Shown one piece after another: positions 55,206 through 64,000 of a stretch of DNA of 64,000 bases. Numbering within the stretch: position 1 is the first letter of the stretch; every line of letters begins with the position of its first letter. This DNA is from Caulobacter sp. Root655. Its GTDB lineage: Bacteria > Pseudomonadota > Alphaproteobacteria > Caulobacterales > Caulobacteraceae. Both the position numbers and the translations under genes were made by a program. A model generated the notes under the pieces. That model saw nothing but the letters and a program-made list of their open reading frames with translations. It made no database searches and was not told the origin of the DNA. Location: positions 171,012 to 235,011 of the forward strand of contig NZ_LMHC01000023.1 in the NCBI RefSeq assembly GCF_001427665.1, in the 5' to 3' direction.

Positions 55206-57107
55206 CTACCTCGGCAGCACCAGGCCCGGATCCACCGGACGGGCCTTGTCCTTCGGGGTCGGGGCGTAACGGACCTCGAAGTGCAGTTGCGGCTCGGTGA
55301 CGCCGCCGGTCTGGCCGACGGAGCCCAGGGTGGCGCCCTGCGAGACCTGCTGGCGCATCTTCACTTCGGTGGACGACAGGTGGGCATAGGCCGTCACCCA
55401 GCCGTCGGCGTGCTTGACCAGCACCAGATTGCCGAAGCCCGGCACCTGGTTGCCGGCATAGACCACCTCGCCGGCGGCGGCGGCGCGGACCGGCGTGCCG
55501 GAGGGGGCGCGGATGTTGACGCCGTCGTTGCGCTGGCCCGTGCCCTTGGCGCCGAAGCTCGAGATCGTCTCGCCCTGCAATGGCCAGACGAAGCGGCCGC
55601 GCCCGGCGGCGGTGATCTCGGCCTCGGTCGGCGGCGGGCTGGCGCCGATGATCTGGCCCGGCCCGGGCGGCGGTGTGACGGGCTGAGCCGAGACCGGGCC
55701 GGTGGGACGCGGATAGCTGCTGACCGGCGGCGGCGTATAGGGACGCGGCGTCGAAGGCGTCGGCGTGTAGGGCGTCGGGCTCGAGGGCGTCGGCGCGGGC
55801 GGGTTGTAGATCGGCGCCGGGGTGGTCGGCTGCGGGGTCGGGCGCGGCGCGGGCGGCTGCGTCGTGACCGTGGTCTTCAGGGGGCCCTTGTCCTTGTAGC
55901 CGGACGGCAGGCGCAGCTTCTGGCCCTTCTTGATGGTCGAGCCGACGCGGATGTCGTTCTCGTCGGCCAGGGCGGCGGGCTTGACGTTGAAGCGCTTGGC
56001 GATGTTGGCCAGGGTGTCGCCGCTGTTGGCGACATAGGCCTTGGCCGTGGTCGCCGGGCCCTTGAGCTTCTGGCCGGGCTGGATGCGGTACGGGGCCTTG
56101 AGGTCGTTGTCCTTGACCAGGTCGGCGCGGGTGGTGTCCAGGCCGCGGGCGATGGCGTCGATCGCGTCACCCGACTTCACCGTATAGGCGCGGCGCGGGC
56201 CGGCCACCTCGACAACGGAACCGGTGACGCTGGTCGTGGTGGTGGTAATGGCCCGGGCCGGCGGCGGCTCCGAGACGGTCTCGGTCATCCGCGACGGCGT
56301 CGGGGTGGCGGCCGGCGGCGCATAGGTCGGCGCGCTGGTCTGGACCGGACGGCTGGGGCCTGGCGTCATGGTCGCGCCCTGGGCGACCGGCTGCATCACC
56401 GTGGTCCGGGTCGGGCCCTTGTCCTTGTAGCCGGACGGCAGACGCAGCTTCTGACCCTTGCGGATCGCGGAACCGGTCTTCAGGTCGTTCTCGTCGGCCA
56501 GGGCCCCGGCCGAGACCGAGAAGCGCTTGGCGATGGCGAACATCGTGTCGCCGGTCTGGACCACATAGGCCTTGGCGTCGGTGGTCGGGCCCTTCAGCGT
56601 CTGGCCCGGCTTGATCCGGTAGGGCGACTTGAGGTCGTTGTCCTTGGCCAGGTCGGCGCGGGTGGTGCCCAGGGTGCGGGCGATGGCGTCGATATTGTCG
56701 CCGGACTTGACGGTATAGGTCTTGGCCGCGCCGGTCACCGAGACGACCTGGCCGCCGACCGTGGTCACCACCACCGGACGCGGCGGCGGGGCCGGACGAT
56801 TTTCGACGGGCGGCGGTGGCGGAGGCGGCGACGACTCGGCGGGCGTCACCGGAGCCAGCGGCTGGCTCGACACGCCAACGCTGCTGGGCGGCGAGGAAAG
56901 GTTGACGGGCGGCTCGTCGTCCTGGGTCGAGACCGGCGGGCCTTCGGGCTGCTGGGCGGCCGGCGGAGCCTGGACGATCGGGAAGTTGGGCGTCGAGCGC
57001 CCGTCGCTGTCACGGGAGGGATACTGCGCGCCGCCGGTGCTTTCGCAGGCCGCGAGGGTTCCAGCCGTCAGGGCGATCACCGCCGCGCGCGTCCACAACT
57101 GCCGCAT
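55206..57107 (-). CDS. dipM: LysM/LytM cell-division protein, DipM type, degenerate LytM
   Basis: The 633-residue protein starts with a lipoprotein-like signal (IALTAGTLAAC). Four LysM domains follow at about 129-173, 179-223, 307-350 and 357-400, separated by Pro/Thr-rich linkers, and then a C-terminal LytM/M23 domain (about 505-633). The zinc ligands are not intact: the HxGxD site reads NDGVN (527-531) and HLH reads QLH (607-609). This matches DipM, which promotes constriction by controlling other peptidoglycan hydrolases. ATG 57107 has AAGGAG at good spacing; GTG at 57113 does not. It follows pcm. Confidence 0.88.
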   Translation of the reverse strand: MRQLWTRAAVIALTAGTLAACESTGGAQYPSRDSDGRSTPNFPIVQAPPAAQQPEGPPVSTQDDEPPVNLSSPPSSVGVSSQPLAPVTPAESSPPPPPPPVENRPAPPPRPVVVTTVGGQVVSVTGAAKTYTVKSGDNIDAIARTLGTTRADLAKDNDLKSPYRIKPGQTLKGPTTDAKAYVVQTGDTMFAIAKRFSVSAGALADENDLKTGSAIRKGQKLRLPSGYKDKGPTRTTVMQPVAQGATMTPGPSRPVQTSAPTYAPPAATPTPSRMTETVSEPPPARAITTTTTSVTGSVVEVAGPRRAYTVKSGDAIDAIARGLDTTRADLVKDNDLKAPYRIQPGQKLKGPATTAKAYVANSGDTLANIAKRFNVKPAALADENDIRVGSTIKKGQKLRLPSGYKDKGPLKTTVTTQPPAPRPTPQPTTPAPIYNPPAPTPSSPTPYTPTPSTPRPYTPPPVSSYPRPTGPVSAQPVTPPPGPGQIIGASPPPTEAEITAAGRGRFVWPLQGETISSFGAKGTGQRNDGVNIRAPSGTPVRAAAAGEVVYAGNQVPGFGNLVLVKHADGWVTAYAHLSSTEVKMRQQVSQGATLGSVGQTGGVTEPQLHFEVRYAPTPKDKARPVDPGLVLPR

Positions 57108-57149
57108 AGCCACTCCTTTGCCTCGCGAGGCTCCAGACGCCGTCGCAAG

Positions 57150-57167
57150 GGTAAATCAATCATTAAA
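57150..57167. promoter_or_regulatory. CtrA-box-like motif upstream of dipM
   Basis: On the minus strand TTAA-TGATTGA-TTTACC differs by one base from TTAA-N7-TTAACC. It lies about 45 nt before the dipM start, a position where a regulator could act. Motif match only. Confidence 0.3.
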
Positions 57168-57220
57168 CATCCCGCGCCGCGCCGAGAACCCGAGAACGGG
57201 AACCCAGCGTCGCCGCCCGC

Positions 57221-57880
57221 CTATTCGCGGGCGACGCCGTCCAGGATCGGGACGAAACGCACATCGCACAGAACTTCGACCGTGAAGCCCCCCTTACCGT
57301 CGCCGGCATAGCGGCGAAGGCTCTGCACCGGGCCCTTGCCCACCGGCGCCACGAGGACGCCTTGGGGCTTGAGCTGGGCCAGCAGAGCTTCAGGTTCATC
57401 CTGGGCCGCCGCCGTGACCAGAATACGGTCAAACGGCGCCTGTTTGGGCCAGCCTTCCCAACCATCCCCAAATTTCGTGATGACGTTGGTCAGGCCAAGA
57501 GTCGCGAAGCGCGCCTCGGCCTCCTTCATCAGGGTCCGGTAGCGTTCGATCGTGTAGACCAGCCGCGAAACGCGGCTGAGGATGGCGGTCTGGTAGCCCG
57601 AGCCGGTGCCGATCTCCAGCACCCGACAGCGCGGCTCCAGGGTCAGGGCCTGGGTCATCAGCCCGACGATGAACGGCTGGCTGATGGTCTGGCCGCAGGC
57701 GATCGGCAGGGCCGAGTCCTCCCACGAGCGTTCCTTGAACAGGTCGGGCGTGAACAGGTCGCGCGGGGTCTTCTCGATGGCCGCCAGCACGGCCGGGTCG
57801 GTGACGCCCTGGGCGCGCAGGGCCTTCATCAGGGCCTGCAGGCGCACCTCGGGCGTTTCGGGCTTCCTGGCCTGGGCCAT
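57221..57880 (-). CDS. pcm: Protein-L-isoaspartate O-methyltransferase
   Basis: The 219-residue enzyme repairs isoaspartyl damage using SAM. Visible motifs are VLEIGTGSGYQTAILSRVS (motif I), the PCMT signature DSALPIACGQTISQPFIV and the acidic VYTIERYR. It starts at 57880, overlapping the surE stop (TGATG). The surE-pcm pairing is conserved in proteobacteria. Confidence 0.95.
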   Translation of the reverse strand: MAQARKPETPEVRLQALMKALRAQGVTDPAVLAAIEKTPRDLFTPDLFKERSWEDSALPIACGQTISQPFIVGLMTQALTLEPRCRVLEIGTGSGYQTAILSRVSRLVYTIERYRTLMKEAEARFATLGLTNVITKFGDGWEGWPKQAPFDRILVTAAAQDEPEALLAQLKPQGVLVAPVGKGPVQSLRRYAGDGKGGFTVEVLCDVRFVPILDGVARE

Positions 57881-58689
57881 CACGACCCCGTTTCCATTTT
57901 TGCGGGTTCCGCTCTAGGCGGCGAACCGCCGAGCAGGCCCTTCATCGCCGCGACCGTGGCGTTGTGGGTCAGGTCGATGTGCAGGGGCGTGACGGAGATG
58001 CGCCCGTCATGGACGGCTTTCAGGTCGGTGCCCTCCGCGAGAATGGACGGCTTGGCGATGAAGCCGGTCCAGTAATAGTCGCGACCACGCAGGTCGGTCC
58101 GCTTTTCCATGCGCCGCATGTGCGAGTCGCGGAAGCCCTGGCGGGTGACTTCCACCTCGGTGACGCTTTCGGGGGCAAGGGCTGGGAAGTTGACGTTCAT
58201 GATCACGTCCTTGGGCCAGCCGATCTCCAGCAGGCGGCGGACGATGCCCGGACCATAGATCTCGGCGGTGGCCCAGTGAATGATAACCTCATCGTGGGCG
58301 AAGGTCATGGCCTGCGACAGGGCGATCGACGGGACGCCCAGGGCCATGCCCTCGATCGCGCCGGCCACCGTGCCCGACAGGGTGACGTCCTCGGCGATGT
58401 TCTGGCCGCGGTTGACGCCCGACAGCACCAGGTCGGGCGCGGCGCCCTCGATCAGCTCCTGCACGGCCATGGCCACGCAGTCGGTGGGCGTGCCTTCGAC
58501 GGCGAAGCGGCGCGGGTCGATGCGGCGCACGCGGATCGGGTCGGCCAGGGTCAGGGCCCGGCTGGCGCCCGACTGCTCGTACTCCGGCGCGCAGATCCAG
58601 ATGTCGTCGGACAGCGTCCGAGCGATGCGCTCCAGGCTTTGCAGGCCCTCGGCATGGATGCCGTCGTCGTTGGTGAGGAGGATGCGCAT
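57880..58689 (-). CDS. surE: 5'/3'-nucleotidase SurE
   Basis: The 269-residue metal-dependent phosphatase begins with [14 protein letters not shown] (DD metal site). The substrate-loop region SGASRALTL follows, then [20 protein letters not shown] with the catalytic Asn/Ser residues. It hydrolyses nucleoside monophosphates in stationary phase or stress. It precedes and overlaps pcm and is separated from serS by a family C inverted repeat. Confidence 0.95.
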   Translation of the reverse strand: MRILLTNDDGIHAEGLQSLERIARTLSDDIWICAPEYEQSGASRALTLADPIRVRRIDPRRFAVEGTPTDCVAMAVQELIEGAAPDLVLSGVNRGQNIAEDVTLSGTVAGAIEGMALGVPSIALSQAMTFAHDEVIIHWATAEIYGPGIVRRLLEIGWPKDVIMNVNFPALAPESVTEVEVTRQGFRDSHMRRMEKRTDLRGRDYYWTGFIAKPSILAEGTDLKAVHDGRISVTPLHIDLTHNATVAAMKGLLGGSPPRAEPAKMETGS

Positions 58690-58703
58690 CAGCGGGCGGG
58701 CTC

Positions 58704-58823
58704 AAAAACGTCTGTCATCCCGGACGAGCGCGTAGCGCGAAGATCCGGGACCGGCGCGTGAACGTAAGCGCTTCCGGCGGTCCCGGATCTGCGCTTCGCT
58801 TGTCCGGGATGACAGACGTTTTT
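58704..58823. repeat. Long inverted repeat, family C, with T-runs on both sides
   Basis: AAAAACGTCTGTCATCCCGG and CCGGGATGACAGACGTTTTT are perfect 20-bp arms, continuing inward to GATCCGGGACCG / CGGTCCCGGATC. The A/T ends make it a plausible bidirectional Rho-independent terminator between serS and surE. Confidence 0.92.
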
Positions 58824-58837
58824 GGTAAAAGTGGTGT

Positions 58838-61399
<2,562 letters not shown>

Positions 61400-61403
<4 letters not shown>

Positions 61404-61975
61404 GAGGCGATGTCCGATTTTGGCGCGCGCTTGCGGGCCGGCTTGGCCGGGACCGAGATGTCGGTCTTGTCGGCCTTGGCGACGGCCCGCCTGGGCTTGG
61501 AGACGATTTCGACCGTCGGCTTGGGGGCCGGGGCCGGCGCGGGCTTGGCGGCGCGCGGCTTGCGGGCTGGCTTGGAGACGATCTCGACGGTCGGCTCCGG
61601 CAGATGGATCGTCGGGTCCGCGGCCTGGTAGGCGGCGTGCGGCGAGACCTGCACCGCGCCGCTGTTGAGGCTGGCGTCGATGTCGGCGAACACCTGGTCG
61701 ACGTGGCTGGCGTCGCCGGCCTGGGACGCGGCGTCGCGCATCGGGGCGGTGTATTGCCCCTCGCGCATGGCCTGGACTTCCTTGCGCAGCTCGTCGAGCT
61801 CCGATTGGCGGGCCATCTCGTCGAAGCTGGCGCGGAATTCGTTGGCCATGCCGCGGATGCGCGCGACGAACTGGCCAAGCTTGCGCAGCAGGACCGGCAG
61901 GTCCTTGGGCCCGACCACGATCAGAGCGACCGCGGCGATGACCAGGAGTTCGGTGCCGCCGATATCAGGGAGCAT
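61400..61975 (-). CDS. tatB: Sec-independent protein translocase subunit TatB
   Basis: The 191-residue protein has one N-terminal helix (MLPDIGGTELLVIAAVALIVVGPKDLP), with the Glu and GPKDLP hinge typical of TatB, then an amphipathic helix (LRKLGQFVARIRGMANEFR). A long Lys/Ala/Pro-rich tail contains two copies of PTVEIVSKPARK-like sequence. It forms the receptor complex with TatC, to which it is coupled. Confidence 0.94.
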
Positions 61976-62065
61976 GGACGCGCCTTAGAGCGAGCGGCCG
62001 AAGGCCAGCGCGCGAAGTGAAACGGCCGCCCTCCCCTGCTCGGGAAAGGCGGCGCGACGTATCTC

Positions 62066-62290
62066 CTACGACTTGCGCAGGTCTTCTTTTTCGGCCTCGG
62101 TGCGCGGCAGGGCGCCCGTCGACTTGTTGGCCGAGACCTCGTCGGAGGTGTCGTCCTTCAGGCCGTCCTTGAAAGCTTTGATGCCCTTGGCCGCGTCGCC
62201 CATGATGCCGGACAGCTTGCCGCGCCCGCCAAACAGCAGGGCGACGACCGCGATCACGATCACCCAGTGGATCCAGCTCATGCTACCCAT
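62066..62290 (-). CDS. tatA: Sec-independent protein translocase subunit TatA
   Basis: The 74-residue protein has the TatA helix ([20 protein letters not shown]), a hinge, an amphipathic helix ([17 protein letters not shown]) and an acidic/polar tail. It polymerises to form the export pore. The start at 62290 is used, with GGAG upstream; ATG 62281 is also possible. It precedes tatB by 90 nt. Confidence 0.95.
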   Translation of the reverse strand: MGSMSWIHWVIVIAVVALLFGGRGKLSGIMGDAAKGIKAFKDGLKDDTSDEVSANKSTGALPRTEAEKEDLRKS

Positions 62291-62398
62291 GACGACGATG
62301 CTCCTTGCGACAGCGGCCCATTAGCCGGTGCGGCGTGTCGTTACAATATCCCAGACAATATAGGCCGTCGCGCGGCGGGGGGCCAATGCTATCGGACC

Positions 62399-63046
62399 TC
62401 AACTGTCCCCCAGGAAATCCTGCGCGAATTCGGGCGCCTCGTCGCCGTCCAGCGGGTCCTCGTCCTCGCCGGGACGCAGGCCCATCGGGTCGGGCACCGA
62501 GAAGCCGGGCGGCAGGTCCAGCGACAGCAGGCCGGCGGCGCGCATCTCGGCGACGCCCGGCAGGTCGGCCAGGGTGGCCAGGCCGTAGTGCTCGAGGAAG
62601 GCGTCGGTGGTGCCGAAGGTCACCGGGCGGCCCGGCGTGCGGCGGCGGCCGCGCATCTTGACCAGGCCCAGTTCCAGCAACACGTCCAGCGTGCCCCGGC
62701 TGGCCTGGACGCCGCGCACGGCCTCGATCTCGGCCCGGGTGACGGGCTGGTGGTAGGCGATGATCGCCAGGGTCTCCTGGGCGGCCTTGGAGAGGCGTCG
62801 CGGCTCTTCGCGCTCCTCGGTCATCAGGAAGGCCAGGTCGGCGGCGGTCTGGTAGCGCCAGCGGCCGGCCACCTGGACCAGCTCGATGCCCTGGCCGGCG
62901 TAGCGGACCGCCAGGTCGGCCAGGCCCCGCTCGATGTCGGCGCCCTCCGGCAGGCGCTTGGCCAGGTCGGCGACGCTCAGCGGCTCGGCCGCCGCGAACA
63001 GCAGGGCCTCGATGCAGCGCTCGGTGAAGAGAGGGTCGATGGTCAT
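62399..63046 (-). CDS. scpB: Segregation and condensation protein ScpB
   Basis: The 215-residue protein has two winged-helix domains: CIEALLFAAAEPLSVADLAK at the start and LSKAAQETLAIIAYHQPVTRAEIEAVRGVQ in the middle. A third conserved segment is RTPGRPVTFGTTDAFLEHYG. It joins ScpA and SMC in chromosome condensation. ATG 63046 is chosen. The GGAGG site about 10 nt upstream lies in the end of the family A inverted repeat that separates it from scpA. Confidence 0.93.
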   Translation of the reverse strand: MTIDPLFTERCIEALLFAAAEPLSVADLAKRLPEGADIERGLADLAVRYAGQGIELVQVAGRWRYQTAADLAFLMTEEREEPRRLSKAAQETLAIIAYHQPVTRAEIEAVRGVQASRGTLDVLLELGLVKMRGRRRTPGRPVTFGTTDAFLEHYGLATLADLPGVAEMRAAGLLSLDLPPGFSVPDPMGLRPGEDEDPLDGDEAPEFAQDFLGDS

Positions 63047-63053
63047 GACGAGG

Positions 63054-63164
63054 TCCTCCCCCTTTGGGGGAGGCGATCGCGCAGCGATCGGTGGGGGGAA
63101 CCTGCGAAGGTGGGGGCGCTCCCCCCACCGGCCCATTCGGGCCGCCTCCCCCACGGGGGGAGGA
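63054..63164. repeat. Long inverted repeat, family A (111 bp), inside the scpA-scpB operon
   Basis: TCCTCCCCCTTTGGGGGAGG and CCTCCCCCACGGGGGGAGGA are the end hairpins; inner GATCGC-GCA-GCGATC is shared with 25891. It lies between scpA and scpB and its minus-strand end provides a G-rich Shine-Dalgarno-like run before scpB. Confidence 0.92.
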
Positions 63165-63179
63165 CCTTGAGAATGGAAC

Positions 63180-64000
63180 TCACGTGATCGCCTCCAACGG
63201 CGTCGTCCGCGTCCGCAGGTAGACGTCCGAGAACGCCTCCATCTGCCGGGCCTCCAGGACGCCCTCCTTCACCAGCTCCAGGCTGGCGGCCAGGGTCGAG
63301 GCCAGGTAACTGGCCGGGCTGGGACCGTCGGGGTCTTCCTCGTGCTGGTCGACCGGCGCGACGCCCGACAGGGTCGTCCAGTCGGCCATCGCCGGCAGCA
63401 GGGTCCGCAAGCGGTCGCGGGCGTCCTCCAGCGGATAGGCCTGGGGCGGACGCGGGGCGTAGTGGCGGCCGTGCTCGCGTTTGCGCTGGGTGATGTAGGC
63501 GGTCATCAGGGCGTAGAGGTCGCCCTCGAAGCGGGTCGACGAGACGATCTTCACCGCCTCCGGATCGCCGCGCATGAACACGTCGCGCTTGAGGATCGGC
63601 TGGTCCTTCAGCGCCTCGACGGCCTTGCGCATGACGTCCAGCTTGGCCAGGCGGAAGGCCAGCTGGGCGGCCATCTCCTCGGCCGGCGGCTCCTCGGCCT
63701 TGGGGCGTTCGGGCTTGGGCAGCAGCAGGCGTGACTTCAGATAGGCCAGCCAGGCGGCCATCACCAGATAGTCGGCGGCCAGCGAGAAGCGCACCCGGCG
63801 GGCCTGCTGCACAAAGGCCAGGTACTGCTCGGCCAGCTTGGTGATCGACAGCTGCAGCAGGTCGACCTTCTGGCTGCGCGCCAGGGCCAGCAGCACGTGC
63901 AGCGGGCCTTCATAGCCCTCGATGTCGATGACCAGGGCCGCGCCGTCTTCGGCCGCGGCGTCGGCGGCCTCGAAGTCGAGGGTGGGCTGGAAGCCCGTGC
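63180..64000 (-). CDS. scpA: Segregation and condensation protein ScpA (5' end outside window)
   Basis: About 273 residues are visible; the frame is open to the right edge and the true start is outside. The kleisin landmarks are LVIDIEGYEGPLHVLLALAR near the left of the visible protein, KVDLLQLSITKLAEQYL, then AADYLVMAAWLAYLKSRLLL. A C-terminal winged helix (ASLELVKEGVLEARQMEAFS) closes the protein. It bridges SMC heads with ScpB. It is followed by the family A repeat and scpB. Confidence 0.95.
   Translation of the reverse strand, partial: TGFQPTLDFEAADAAAEDGAALVIDIEGYEGPLHVLLALARSQKVDLLQLSITKLAEQYLAFVQQARRVRFSLAADYLVMAAWLAYLKSRLLLPKPERPKAEEPPAEEMAAQLAFRLAKLDVMRKAVEALKDQPILKRDVFMRGDPEAVKIVSSTRFEGDLYALMTAYITQRKREHGRHYAPRPPQAYPLEDARDRLRTLLPAMADWTTLSGVAPVDQHEEDPDGPSPASYLASTLAASLELVKEGVLEARQMEAFSDVYLRTRTTPLEAIT

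Overview
The window is high-GC alphaproteobacterial chromosome, most likely from Caulobacter or a close relative in the Caulobacteraceae. That assignment is inference from content: a GcrA-family cell-cycle regulator, a DipM-type LysM/degenerate-LytM protein, a TonB receptor/SapC/cupin/tryptophan-halogenase cluster, CtrA-like motifs, and the block scpA-scpB-tatABC-serS-surE-pcm-dipM. No tRNA, rRNA, CRISPR array, insertion sequence, integrase or phage gene was recognised. Both ends cut a gene: a flavin-dependent halogenase on the left and scpA on the right, both on the minus strand.

Layout. 1-6.3 kb is a minus-strand TonB receptor, SapC, JmjC-like cupin and halogenase operon with two palindromic operator candidates and an internal hairpin terminator. 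6.4-7.8 kb holds a MaoC-like hotdog protein, a DUF1244 protein, a small protein and a predicted sRNA of the alpha-r8 (suhB/MmgR) type. 7.9-11.8 kb is a divergent TetR / EmrA / EmrB multidrug efflux locus with a thioesterase inside it. 12-16 kb carries YaiI-like and ArfB genes, MarR, a GcrA-like regulator, a cytochrome c lipoprotein and two tandem SnoaL-like proteins. 16-27 kb carries an E1/transketolase-like enzyme, an RND efflux pair, a class II aldolase, a methyltransferase, an exported RidA-like protein, smpB and dapA. 27-36.5 kb carries a lytic transglycosylase, a TetR-led BtuCDF-type ABC importer, a family 2 glycosyltransferase and two RNA methyltransferases. 36.7-46.6 kb carries DUF3892 and DUF2147 proteins, an exonuclease, ligA, an acyltransferase, recN, bamD and lpxC. 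46.9-55 kb carries an S9 peptidase, two complex I assembly factor homologues, puuD-like, secF-secD-yajC and a DUF815 ATPase. 55-64 kb is the envelope, export and chromosome block dipM, pcm, surE, serS, tatCBA, scpB, scpA.

Functionally the right half is dominated by housekeeping systems: protein export (SecDF-YajC, TatABC), envelope biogenesis (LpxC, BamD, DipM), DNA repair (LigA, RecN) and chromosome organisation (ScpAB). The left half is more accessory: uptake, halogenation, efflux and regulators. Many genes overlap by ATGA or TGATG, so translational coupling is widespread. The intergenic spaces hold at least four families of long inverted repeats of about 90-170 bp, usually between gene ends. 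One of them supplies the last codons of a gene and another sits just before the start of scpB.

The best candidates for something less described are the halogenase/TonB locus with its regulatory layout, the predicted sRNA at 7.7 kb, the gene-invading repeats, the NDUFAF3/NDUFAF6 homologues beside secDF, and a hairpin-rich 650-bp stretch at 37 kb with no convincing gene.
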